Shown: positions 1 to 9,729 of the stretch, piece by piece
Layout of the letters: every line of letters begins with the position of its first letter
How positions within the stretch are numbered: position 1 is the first letter of the stretch
Assembly: GCA_012934845.2 (NCBI GenBank)
Contig: WNNJ02003806.1
Coordinates: 1-64,000, forward strand
Length of the DNA stretch: 64,000 nucleotides
Direction: 5' to 3'
DNA from: Pomphorhynchus laevis
Lineage: Eukaryota; Acanthocephala; Palaeacanthocephala; Echinorhynchida; Pomphorhynchidae
Notes under the pieces: model-generated
Databases searched by the model: none
Told to the model about the DNA's origin: nothing
What the model saw: the letters and a program-made list of their open reading frames with translations, nothing else
Program-made: the position numbers and the translations under genes

Positions 1-420
1 AATAATATAATATATATTATTATGATAATATAATATAATATGCTTCAATATAATTTTTTATTCGTTAAAAAATTTCTCATAACTATCAATGATCAGTATA
101 TATAAAAACAGCGCATTCAGATCTGCAAAAAGAATTTAGGTAATTTATATTAGAAATAATTTCATCATTAATCATTAAAAAAGAGTAAAGACTAAATGCA
201 ATTTTTTAAAATTTGAAATTAATTATCCAAAATTTAAATTTATTTTTAAAAAGAATGAAAAATGATTGATTTCTCATTACTAAGGAATACAAGTTAATAC
301 AAGATTACTTGGTTATGCAACAGGTATGGTCAATAGTGAAAATTGAGTTTGCAAATCACTAAATGTCATATTGACAGGAAATTTGCTTAAATTCAACGAC
401 GAAACATTCAAATCGGTATG
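1..420. other. AT-rich stretch with no recognisable gene
   Basis: The first 60 bases are an AT microsatellite-like run of alternating A and T. The rest is low-complexity AT-rich DNA with no open frame that resembles a protein. It lies just beyond the 3' tail of the minus-strand LINE that starts at about 421. Confidence 0.6.
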
Positions 421-605
421 TAAATAAATAAATAAAGACTTTGTTAACTAACACAGAAAACATCCAAAATAAATAGTATAAGACATAATAAGAGTTCGAC
501 AATATTATCTTATTTGTTTCTTCTTTGTCTTCCCTGCACTTACGGCGTCAAATCCAGGGGGATCTGAGCACCCCTAACCAATCCGACTAATCCACCCGGG
601 GTCTT

Positions 606-923
606 TCACCCCCCCCAAAGAGTCCAGTCGGCACGAACTATGCTGGGTAAACGAGAGACGAGGAACTTAATAAACCTTAGTCTTTGCTCTGGGGGACGTC
701 CTCTCGAAAAGAAGACTAATCCCGAAATAGCCCAGGTGTCCCAAAGGCGCACCTGGGTTTTTCCTTTCAATGGCAGATGCTGGGCCCGTTTCAGAGCCCA
801 TCTAGCTTTCGTCAGGATACGTTTTAGACTATCCAGGTCGGCTTTCGCCACCCAGTTCACCGTATCTGTGAACACCAGGTATTTTACTCGACTGGTGAAG
901 ACAGGGAGTGGTTGATTAATCAA
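606..923 (-). pseudogene. RT C-terminal fragment of LINE A1
   Basis: An open 105-codon frame that matches the C-terminal part of ORF2 in A2 (4960-5300) almost residue for residue, including the shared core WALKRAQHL and a tryptophan-rich stretch around RLWDTWAIS. It contains no polymerase motif and no endonuclease motif. The frame is simply what lies on the 3' side of the internal deletion, so I infer no function. Confidence 0.8.
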
Positions 924-1416
924 AATGGAAGAGAGGGCAGAGAGTACTAATCTCCTGAGCTTTTGCTTTGGAGTGAGGTGTGGTTATGTACGGAGTATAG
1001 TGGGAACAGATATGCTTTGGGAAAAATCGAGTAATGTCCTAGGGGAGACGAATAGACCGCGTCTCCTGAAGGACTATAACATATGCATCTATACCAGATA
1101 GAAGTCTAAGGGCAGAAGCACCTCCCGAATTCCACTGAAGGATATTCAGTGAAAAATACTCACGAGTACTCTGCATTGTGATGGATTAGTTGGATGGGTG
1201 ATTGCCAGCCTAGACAGAGCTAGAATCAGGAAGGTTTCCCTTCCCACCGCTAGCCCTATCTGGGGTTGGCACTTGCCCCTGGGCAATATCATTATTTCCC
1301 CATCGTTTCTGCCTGATCAACTTTCCAATCTTGATTATGGGGACGGCGTGAGCAGAGGCCCCCTTTTGATCGAGGTCTTGAGAGAAGAAACAGGAAGTTC
1401 TGGATTCACAAATAGA

Positions 1417-2569
1417 TTAGAAATAGAGGCCGCTATCAACGCTTGGACCTCTCTTTGAAACGAAACCAAACGCTAATCCATAATCGACAACAGCTCGCTG
1501 TCGGACATCTTGGTTGCTGCCTGAGAAAAAAAGCAGGTGCCGGCTTAGAAGGCCTTGAGAGTTTGATGAATATAGACTGATATTTTTGAAATGCAGGCAT
1601 TTCCTGCTCCACGCGGGATGCGCGCCTCCGCAGTTGGAGCAAGCGAGATTATTTGTGCATGGAAGCGAGGACTCGGCGGAGAGGCAATCTTCATTACCAC
1701 ATTTCCCACATTGCTGGACCGCACTGCAGCTGGAAGCCTAGTGCCCCCATTTGTTACACCTGCTACAGTGCGGGTAGTTGTATTCGTCCTTGCCAACCAC
1801 TCTAAATTTGAGGTTAAACCCCATAAAGGGGTTGCAGGCGGATTTTTCTAAGAGTTCAGCCTGCCCTATGACGGCGGAGCAGAATCCAACATTAATTGGT
1901 AGACCGTTCCTCCCCAACAGGGGATGTACGTTTTTTATCTTGTAAGTGTTAGTAATAAGTTGGATATCTTCTTCCTCTGTCTGTGTAGGAAGATTACTTA
2001 TTTTTAGAGATGCCATAATAGGTTTCCTTTCAAATTCAGCAATGTCACAAAAGTTAGCAACGAAGTACCTCTCAAGGCTCTCCAGGAGGTCATGGGTAGC
2101 AAAGGAAATTTTTATACTGTTGTCAAAATATCTAATTGAGTTGTAAACTACACGGTTTTTCATACTATGTTCAAACTCTCCTAGAAATTTGTTGTATAAG
2201 ACATGCCATTCTAAAGGATTTTTTAAATGATTATCCCCAAATTTAGAATTTTGTGGATCGGGGAAGTAATTCCCCAAAATTTTAATCATTATAAGAAGAT
2301 CAACTAACCTTGTTGATTGAATTTTTGAAGAAATACCTTAAAATCTTATTTTCCCCTTGATGAATGCTTATTTCCATAGCAGTATTGTCAATTTTCGTTG
2401 CAATAACAGAATTCTTTGATCGTCCGTCACTTGGCAAAACTTTGTTGCAAATATCCAAATGGGTATGTGGTAACGCGTCAGTACATATGTAGCACCAGTA
2501 AATAGAGGGGGGAAATAAATGCACAAATGCAAAACAACGATCACGCAAATTTTGTGTCGGAGCAATCAA
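1417..2569 (-). pseudogene. ORF1 (gag-like, three zinc knuckles) of LINE A1
   Basis: ORF1 proteins of Jockey/I-group LINEs bind element RNA. The central 183 codons (2289-1738) are open and lead into a cysteine-histidine cluster: CSRCNKWGH, then CGKCGNEDC, then CSNCGGAH followed by a further Cys, i.e. three CCHC-type knuckles. A TAG interrupts the frame right after the first knuckle histidine (1738-1740). The frame is also broken near 2295, where the upstream segment with the CYICTDALPH motif joins. The natural stop is the TAA at 1417-1419. This upstream half of ORF1 is absent from A2. Confidence 0.8.
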
Positions 2570-3194
2570 AGGCTTTTTGTTCCTACTGCGAGCTGTTGTC
2601 GATTATGGATCAGCGTTTGGTTTCGTTTCAAAGAGAGGTCCAAGCGTTGATAGCGGCCTCTATTTCTAATCTATTTGTGAATCCAGAACTTCCTGTTTCT
2701 TATCTTAAGACCCCGAACAAAAGGGGGCCTCTGCTCACGCCGTCCCCCTAATCAAGATTGGAAAGTTGATCAGGCAGAAACGATGGGGAAATAATGATAT
2801 TGCCCAGGGGCAAGTACCAACCCTAGATAGGGCTAGCGGTGGGAAGGGAAACCTTCCTGCTACTAGCTCTGTCTAGGCTGGCAATCCCCCATCCAACTAA
2901 TCCATCACAATGCAGAGTACTCGTGAGTATTTTTCACTGAATATCCTTCAGTAAAATTCGGGAGGTGCCTCTGCCCTTAGACTTCTATCCGGTATAGATG
3001 CATATGTTATAGTCCTTCAGGAGACGCGGTCTATTCGTCTCCCCTAGGACATTACTCGATTTTCCCCAAAGCATATCTGTTCCCACTATACTCCGTACAT
3101 AACCCCACCTCACTCCTCTTCATCTCAAGGACTCTTGACCTTAGTTAAATGCTCATAAAGGTCCTCCCTCTTATTAAATTACTCGTGCCCAGCC

Positions 3195-4007
3195 ATGTCT
3201 TGTCTAGTAGTTTCACTCTGTAAGAAGAGTAAACGCCTCAGTCTAGTCAATGTCTACATCCGTTCAGAGGAGATTCACAAGAACTGTGACTTTCTGGATA
3301 GTATTATTGACAGCGGCTATGACATGATACTTAGGGACTTCAACGACAGAACTGGTCGTTGGATCAACGAAGCACTTCGCAAAGGTAGGAACGGTTATCT
3401 TATTCACAAACCACATTCCCCAACCTTTCATTGCACATCAACAAATTCAATCCTCGACATTTTACTGCTTCACTCAAGGTGGTTGTTAAAAATCCTCTGT
3501 ACGGATCAGTCGAGCCAACAACTGTCCATCTCTCATGACCTACTTCGTTGGAGAATTGATGAGGATACGTTGCTTCAAAGGAGATTTCACTTTGATCCAA
3601 TCAGAGTGGCCCTCTTTCAGGCGGCTATCCGACTTTTTCCCCGAATAGGAAATGAGAGTCTTACCGAATCATTTACCTACCTCTCTTCGCAAGCTACCGC
3701 GATTTTATCGACTACCTATAAAGGTCGCATATACAATCCCACTCCGACGAAACTTAAGGTCCTAGCTAAATTGCTGAACCTCCCTAATCTCTCTGCTTCC
3801 GCCAGACAGACCCTCTCGAATGAATACTGGAGCACTAGATATAGGTTCCAGCTGGGTAGGGATAGGGCGGGTATTGCTCATCTTAATCCTTCTCAGTCTT
3901 CCTTTTGGAAAATTTTTAAGGATAAATTTGTTTGTTGGAAGGAAAGGGCATTGGTTTGGATAGGTAATATAGGCCTTGATAAAGTTTTGAAGGAGTCACT
4001 AGACTAG
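3195..4007 (+). pseudogene. APE-type endonuclease region of LINE A2
   Basis: A 270-codon frame. The first 130 residues fit an AP-endonuclease-like nicking domain: LVNVYIRSEE near the start, MILRDFNDR where the family has GDFNAR (the Gly is replaced by Arg), SILDILL, and LSISHDLLRW where the family has an SDH motif (here SHD). Residues after about 130 are the linker between endonuclease and RT. The loss of canonical GDFN and SDH residues makes nicking activity unlikely. Confidence 0.7.
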
Positions 4008-4192
4008 CACTACACAACTATAAAGCCACTCAATCACCTCAACCAATCCCACCTTGTTGTAACATCATGAGTAATGATCTATCTGCTACGGATATCCTTA
4101 AGTCCTGAGGTCCACTCCCGGGTACCTCCAAATCCGTCGCTCCACTTTCTTCGCGGGTCTGTCAGCTTTTAACAGCCAATCAGAGAAGAGAT

Positions 4193-4883
4193 GTGGCCGT
4201 CACAATACTTTTAGCCTCCCCATCCGATGTAACAGGCATCAATATTAGAAAGAGTGTTTTTATTCCTAAGAAAAATTCCTGCACATGCTCTAAAGATCTG
4301 CGACCTATCTCGATTCAAAATGCCCTCGTGTCAATTTACAAAAAAGCGCTTGCGCGTAAAATCCGCAACCATCTAAGTAGGCGTAATTTGATCCCTCCAG
4401 GTTTTCATGGGTTCGTCAAAGGTCGCTCGGTCCATTCAGCAGTTGGTGAACTGGCACACTTTTTTCGGGATAATAGCCATCGTCTAGTTGTGGCTGTTTT
4501 CCTTGACTTTTCTGCTGCATTTGACCGCATCTCCATTCCTTTTGTGATCTCTTCTCTCAGGTCCCTCGGGTTGCCTGCGAGAATTGTGAACAGAGTGGAG
4601 ATCCTGCTGAACCAAGCGGTTTTACTATGAAGACGACCCTGATGCGCGTCAGTTTTACCCTATTACAAATGTGCCTCAAGGTTCCCAACTTTCTCCTATC
4701 TTGTATCTTGCTGCCTCAAATAACCTATTTAACTCATTTAAACGCGAACAACGTATAGTGGTGTACGCTGATGACACCACATCCCTGTTTACTGGACACA
4801 AGTGTAAAGACGTAGTCTCTGACATCAACCGGTTCTTTTTAAGACCAGCTCCCACAATCCAATCTGTTGTTAAACTCCGCTAA
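4193..4883 (+). pseudogene. Reverse transcriptase core of LINE A2
   Basis: Two open frames split by a frame change at about 4630-4670 together cover the RT fingers and palm. Visible motifs are DLRPISIQNALVSIYKK (fingers), FHGFVKGRSVHSAV, motif A as VFLDFSAAFDRIS, motif B as VPQGSQLSPILY and motif C as VYADDTTSL. All catalytic aspartates are retained, so the element died by frame damage rather than loss of active-site residues. The KGRSVHS and VPQGSQLSP wording fits the Jockey/I group. Confidence 0.8.
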
Positions 4884-5498
4884 ATCGTAGATGGTCGTCT
4901 TTCATGGCACCCCTGCTACAAAGCAAAAACTTAAGAGATTATCACTCTCTGCGCTCTCCTCCATATTTGCCTCTGAACCCATTCTTACCTTTATAAGTCG
5001 ATTAAAATACCTGGGGTTCACCGTAATGGTGAACTGGTCGGCAAAAGCCGACCTGGATAGACTTAGACGTATCCTGAAGATAGCTAGGTGGGCCCTGAAA
5101 CGAGCTCAACATCTGTCGTTTAATGGGAAAGCCCAGGTGCGCCTTTGGGGCACCTGGGCTATCTCGGGATAAGTCTTCTTTTCGAGAGGACGTGCCCTGA
5201 GCAAAGGCTAAGGTTTCTTAAGCTTCTCGTCTTTCGTTTTTCTTGCATAGTCCGTGCCGATTGGATTCTTCTGGGGAGGGTGAAAGACCCCGGGTGGTTC
5301 TGTCGGAAGGCGGCGTGTTGGATCGGTTGGGGGCTCAGATCCCCGTTGGATTTGAGGCCATAAAGTTGGGATGGCGATAAAGATTGGTGAAAGAATCTTT
5401 TGTTTGCTAACTAAACTGAATAAAAAAAGGATTTATTTTAACGTGGCAAATGCGTGCCAGCGCACGCTTACATGACCACAACAAAACAAAACTGTGAA

Positions 5499-6831
5499 TC
5501 AGGTGTCGAGAAGGTGTGAACGGAGGAGGTGTTTGAATGTGATAAAGGAGGGAGCGCGGCGGACATCGAGAGGGAGTTGATTCCAGGCGAGTGAGGCGGC
5601 GACGAGGAAGGATCGGAGACCGTAGTTGTTGGAGTAATTAGAAACGTGGAGTAAGAGGGTATGACAGGAACGAAGCGATAGCGAGGTGGGGCGAGTATCG
5701 TCTAAGAAAGGAAGGTTGATGAACGAAGGGGAGCCGACAGCGATGAGACGAAAAGTAACGAGAAGAAGGCGGAGTTTGATGCGGATGTGGATGGTGGGCC
5801 AGGAGAGTTGGGCAAAATATGTGGATGTGTGGTCGAAGCGACGGAGACGAAAGAGCACTCGAACGGCGGTGTTGATTATTCGTTGTAGGGGTAAGATGAT
5901 GGATTTTGGAGAATTGGCGAAAAGACTGAGGCAGTAGTCGATTTTAGGGAAAAGAAGCGATGAAAGAAGAGACATACAAGAACGGAAGTCGATAAGGGGG
6001 CGGATACGGCGGATGTCACGAAGAATTAAGTTAGACGAGCGGACCTTGTCACGGATGAAGGGTTTAAGGGAAAGGTGATCATCGAAATGGAAGCCTAAGA
6101 AAGTGAGATTGTGGACTATAGGGATGATCGATGAGGCAAAAGATACAATGGGAGGAGATATGCTTGGTTTACGGGGAATGATCTACATTATTTTGGACTT
6201 TTCGGCGTTTAGAACGAGATGGAGATTGGAGAGACGTTTGTGGATAGAAGAAAGACAGTTGGAGGCAGAATGATGAAGTGGATGGAATCTGTGGAAGAGG
6301 GGCGGTCTAGGCGGATATTGAAGTCGCCTAGAACGAGTGAAGGGATTGAGGACAAAGAACAATGAGAAAAGAGGTCAGCGAGTTCGGTAAAAAATAAGGC
6401 TGTAGGAGCTGATGAACCAGGACGGTAGACAATGGCGAGATCTAAAGTGATCGGGTTAGAATAACGACAAGTGAGCATTCAAAAAAGCAAGGACTGAAAG
6501 GGGGATTGATTTTGCGAAGAGACGCTGGGTGACGCGCGAATGCGACGATGCCGCCATGATTAGAGGATTTAGAAGGGTATGAGCTGAGGGGGCGGGCGGA
6601 TTCGACTAGGGAGCAACCGGCAGAGAGCAGACGGCGAATGGAAAGGTCGTCGGAATCTGAGTGCCAGGATTCGGTGAGGCAGAAAAGTTCGATAGATTGC
6701 TTGGTGAATAGGTTGAGGATAAGATCGGATTTATTGAGAATAGATCTAGTGTTGAGGAGACCGAGGCGGAAACCGTGTGCTGTGGCGAAAGAGACTAGTG
6801 GAGAAGACACATAGGAGAGATGGAGCGCCAT
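5499..6831 (-). pseudogene. ORF2 remnant of LINE B1 (endonuclease N-half fused to RT C-end)
   Basis: The first part (6831-6272) carries the CR1-group endonuclease signatures GLLNTRSILNKSDLI, LFCLTESWHSDSDD, IVYRPGS and LVLGDFNIRLDRPSSTDS. The last part (5975-5499) is the typical CR1/L2 C-terminus: LLFPKIDYCLSL, LPLQRIINTAVRVLFRLRRF, FLVAASLAWNQLPLDVR. Between them the RT fingers and palm are missing. The ORF2 start codon lies 37 nt inside the end of ORF1 in another frame, an overlap known for CR1-type elements. Confidence 0.8.
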
Positions 6832-7818
6832 CGAATTTTTGGACGGATGTGGACAACTTGAAAATTTCCGTCTATGTTTCGGATGGCGAGTGATGTTTCG
6901 CCGTTTTCCTCGCGACGGCGTTTTTCGATGCGGGCTGAAGAGATTTGAGCGATTTTGGAAGGGGCGCGATCGAGGAAAATTCGAGTGGTTGAAGATGACA
7001 TGAGTTTGAATCGTTGAGAGAGGACAGAAGACGCGTGAGAGCGATGCTTGAAAACAATTTTTAGGAGAGGGTGCTGGGAAGGATTAGATTGAGAAGATTT
7101 GTTTAGACGGATGAATGCGACAGTAGAAATGTCCTTGAAAAAGGATGGTTTATCCGCAGGAACAATTGACGAGAGGATGGATCTGAAGGCGGAAACATCG
7201 TGGTCCAGACGTGCTTGTGGAGATAAGGAGTTACGTGTGATATTAGTAACAATGACGCAACTATCGCGAGAAGCAAAGCGCTTCCGTAAAAGAGGACGAC
7301 TGACGTGAGTAGGTGAGATCACGATAGAAGAGCTGGCAGTTGATGATTTGGAGGGATTTGGTTTGACGACGAGAGACATAGAGGATAACGATAATAAAGA
7401 GGGTGGCAAGCGATGTGAGGAAAGGTTATGAGTGGAAGGATAGTGGAGGTTGGTGGAGGTGATTTTGATTGATGGATGCAAGTTATTGAGAAACGAGACA
7501 GGAAGGACGGGACGTGGGGTGTCGGGGGGGTGAAGATGACATGGAATGGGAAGTGTATATGGTGGCAGGGTCGGTGGGTGGAGAAAGGACATTAGAAACG
7601 ACGGGGGTAGTTTGAGTTGACGTGTTGGATGTTGATATGTGCTTATTTGAAAGGTTGCATATTAGTTTGTTGGCACAAAAACCACATACGAAGTCTTCTT
7701 TAGCCTTATTCTTGTCGCAGGTGATTGTTGTCCAGACGCTGCAGTCGTGTATCGAGCACTGTACTTGCAGTTGTCCATAGTTGGTGTCGGTCTTAGTTGT
7801 TTTCTTGCGTCCACCCAT
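6795..7818 (-). pseudogene. ORF1 of LINE B1 with PHD-like Cys cluster
   Basis: Starts at the ATG at 7818, just downstream of the 13-bp leader array. Residues 20-50 hold a cysteine cluster, CSIHDCSVWTTITCD then FVCGFC, of the kind found in ORF1 of CR1-like elements (a PHD/zinc-ribbon-like fold). A long Ser/Pro/Thr-rich linker follows, then a basic C-terminal part. The frame shifts once, in a seven-C tract near 7530. The same cluster recurs in LINE G ORF1 and, decayed, at 41290-41440. Confidence 0.75.
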
Positions 7819-7826
7819 AAACGATA

Positions 7827-7991
7827 GTTGCCGTCGATTGTTGTCGTCGATGGTTGTTGTCGATTGTTGTCGTCGATGGTTGTCGTTGATGGTTGTCGTT
7901 GATGGTTGTCGTTGATGGTTGTCGTCGATGGTTGTCGTCGATGGTTGTCGTAGATGGTTGTCGTAGTGCGTCGATGGTTGTCCTTGTGCGT
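7827..7991. repeat. 13-bp tandem array, 5' leader of LINE B1
   Basis: About twelve units of GTTGTCGTCGATG with single-base variants (GTTGTCGTTGATG, GTTGTCGTAGATG). It ends 8 nt before the ORF1 ATG on the minus strand. On the element's sense strand each unit reads as a CGACAACCATCGA-like motif, so it probably formed part of the LINE 5' UTR or internal promoter. Its GC content is far above that of the flanks. Confidence 0.85.
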
Positions 7992-8024
7992 TAAAACTGT
8001 TAAATTTGCTGGATTAATTGTATG

Positions 8025-8287
8025 TTATTATATCTCAGAATGTGTATGTTATTTTATTGTGTATATTAATCTCAAACTTTTTTAGGTTTTGAATGTTTTG
8101 ACTTTTTTATGTATTCATTTATTTTGGTGATATAACAAATTATTTATTTATCTATTTATCCATATAGAGCAAAATTTGTTTGAAAACCGTGCAATAACAA
8201 GCAACATCGAAGGAACTCTCGAAAATGCAAATTTATGAAAATACACAAATGATTAACTCAAGGTAAGTGCAGTTTTGCCTTACAATG
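8025..8287 (-). other. AT-rich spacer with a LINE H-like 3' UTR box
   Basis: Positions 8025-8090 resemble 47425-47480 on the same strand: both carry ACAATAAAATAACATACA and an AAGTTTGA run. At 47.4 kb this box forms the 3' UTR of LINE H. In both places it lies just upstream of the 5' end of a different minus-strand LINE. The remainder up to 8287 has no recognisable gene. Confidence 0.4.
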
Positions 8288-8483
8288 GTTCAGTCGGTGT
8301 GCGGCGCGCTGGTGCGGTCGGAAGGCTCAGATCCTTATGGACCTGAGGTCGTGACAATGTTGCAGAGAAAACGGAGATTCGAGCATGTATGGATAATATA
8401 GGGTTGTGAGGATTTATCTGTAACTTAGTTTGTTTTTATCTTTGACGATGGTTCTGTAATTTAAAAATTCTTTATTTATTTAA
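8288..8483 (+). mobile_element. LINE family A 3' UTR fragment (A3)
   Basis: The sequence around GGCTCAGATCC and GACCTGAGG aligns with the 3' UTR of A2 (5301-5360) and of A1, and ends in CTTTATTTATTTA, the same TTTA tail. It is an extremely 5'-truncated insertion, about 200 bp, as is usual for LINEs. The PLE fragment begins immediately after the tail. Confidence 0.65.
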
Positions 8484-8495
8484 AAATTGTTGAAC

Positions 8496-8870
8496 GCATT
8501 ATCAGAAAAACTACATGTATACAAAAGTTATGTTGATGACCTATTTACGATAATCCCACAAGCTATGAGAGAAGAGCAAGTAGTAAACAAGTTCAATGAA
8601 GAAGGTACCTTATCGTTTACCGCGAACAGTTGAGATAAAATAAATTCCTTAGAGCTTATTATATATTTTGATGACGCTAGAGAAATTCAAACATGGCTAT
8701 ATCGGAAGGAATCTGAAAACAAATATATCTGCACGGACGATGTTCGATTATTGTGATTTTTGAATACAAGCCGAAATCTAAATATAGAAACATGTGATAG
8801 GTAGTGGTTGCCATTGATGCCAACATATAAGACTTATTATTACCATCAATTTATTAAAAGACAATATTTC
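8496..8870 (+). mobile_element. Penelope-like RT fragment
   Basis: Translation gives YVDDLFTIIP (RT motif C) followed by LSFT, then ELIIYFDDAREIQTWLYRKE, the order seen downstream of the YVDD box in Penelope-like elements, where an inward-facing strand leads to a W-Y-RK motif. Only this piece of the palm survives and it is decayed. I saw no GIY-YIG endonuclease here. Confidence 0.6.
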
Positions 8871-8889
8871 TGATGTTTTATTGGATCTT

Positions 8890-9672
8890 TTGTAGAATGC
8901 CCGGCCGCTAATTTATTTGAGATTTTAGAAAAACAACCCCGCCTCGTAAGATCAGAGTTATCTACATTATCTACGTATCAGAATTATCTTTACATCCTTT
9001 AGATTCAATTTATCATTTTAATATACGGCCATAAATTTGCTGAAATTGTATTTGCTGGTACACGACAGGAATTCGGCTACCACCTTCTTTCAAGTACATA
9101 AGATACTGTATGAACAGCGTCACTGCATCCTTGGTCATTTAATGAAACTATTTGTTGTATCAGACATATAAAGATGAAAAATTCGTGGATGCCACAAAAA
9201 AATAGGAATTCGAAAAGATACTTATATTCAAGACTCGCAAATGGAGTTACATAAAAAGTTATGCTCTTTATTTATTTTTGGATTAAGAAACTCACGACAA
9301 TTGAACTTTGTGATAAAGAATTTGGAATTTTATCTCCCACCGAATTTCCTAGTGTGATAGAATTTCCCTATGTTATTTATGAGGGAAACAAATGAAATAT
9401 TTATGTATGCAATGCCCAATAGGTCAAAAGAAACATTGGAAAGTGCAATATGTGCATAAGTAGAACCTCGATTCATCGTAATCTCTTACATGTAGTCATC
9501 GTATACTCACCGAACTGTTAAAAACAATCAAAATTTCATGAAACCTATGGCAGGTGAGCACACACAGACAATCGAATCACTTTGGTACACTTTCAAAATG
9601 CGCAACAAACGTGAATGTGACACTCACTATGACATGGTGGATAGTTATCTCTGTAAGTTCAAGTGGTGTTGA
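8890..9672 (+). mobile_element. Decayed Merlin (IS1016-like) DNA transposon transposase
   Basis: The C-terminal 92 codons (9394-9672) are in one frame with two internal stops (after SAICA and after VISYM). They show the Merlin/IS1016 DDE layout: RSKETLESAI, then the second-Asp region IVIS plus SSYTHRTV, then the catalytic-Glu block GEHTQTIESLWYTFK, and the C-terminal signature MVDSYLCKFKW. Upstream (about 8900-9390) weaker matches to the Merlin N-terminus are spread over three frames, including LFIYFWIKKLTTIELCDKE. Terminal inverted repeats were not identified. Confidence 0.75.
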
Positions 9673-9729
9673 AATTACGGATAATAAACCTGTTTGACAA
9701 AAAATTACTTGACATATCTCAAACATTTA

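Larger units (their letters stand above)
421..2570 (-). mobile_element. LINE family A, copy A1 (Jockey/I-like), internally deleted
   Basis: A minus-strand non-LTR retrotransposon with, in element order, an ORF1 with three zinc knuckles (2569 to 1417), the start of the endonuclease region (about 1416 to 970), then directly the RT C-terminal region (923 to 606), a 3' UTR and a TTTA-repeat tail at about 421-437. Alignment by eye to the plus-strand copy A2 shows that positions about 970-1510 are the reverse complement of about 2585-3112. The sequence then jumps to the equivalent of about 4918, so roughly 1.8 kb of endonuclease and RT core is missing. The (TTTA)n tail marks a genuine 3' end. Confidence 0.85.
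2571..5435 (+). mobile_element. LINE family A, copy A2 (Jockey/I-like), 5'-truncated
   Basis: A plus-strand copy of the same LINE as A1, joined head-to-head to it at about 2570. It contains the end of ORF1 (to about 2670), an endonuclease region (about 3195-3620), RT (4193-4883) and RT C-terminal region (4891-5363). It ends in a 3' UTR that merges with the 3' end of LINE B1 at about 5425-5440. Stops and frame changes separate the blocks, so it is dead, but the RT motifs are readable. It is more complete than A1 across the endonuclease-RT core and serves as the local reference for it. Confidence 0.85.
5425..8000 (-). mobile_element. LINE family B, copy B1 (CR1/L2-like), internally deleted
   Basis: A minus-strand CR1/L2-group LINE. 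In element order it has a 5' leader of 13-bp tandem units (7991-7827), ORF1 (7818-6795), the N-terminal endonuclease half of ORF2 (6831-about 6272), the RT C-terminal third (about 6271-5499), and a 3' UTR ending in a GTAAGCGTGC/GCACGC stem next to GCATTTGCCACGTTAA. The same 3' end is seen in copy B2 at 10650-10680. At about 6271 the sequence jumps from the endonuclease motif region to a point past RT motif C, so the RT core is deleted. Confidence 0.85.
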
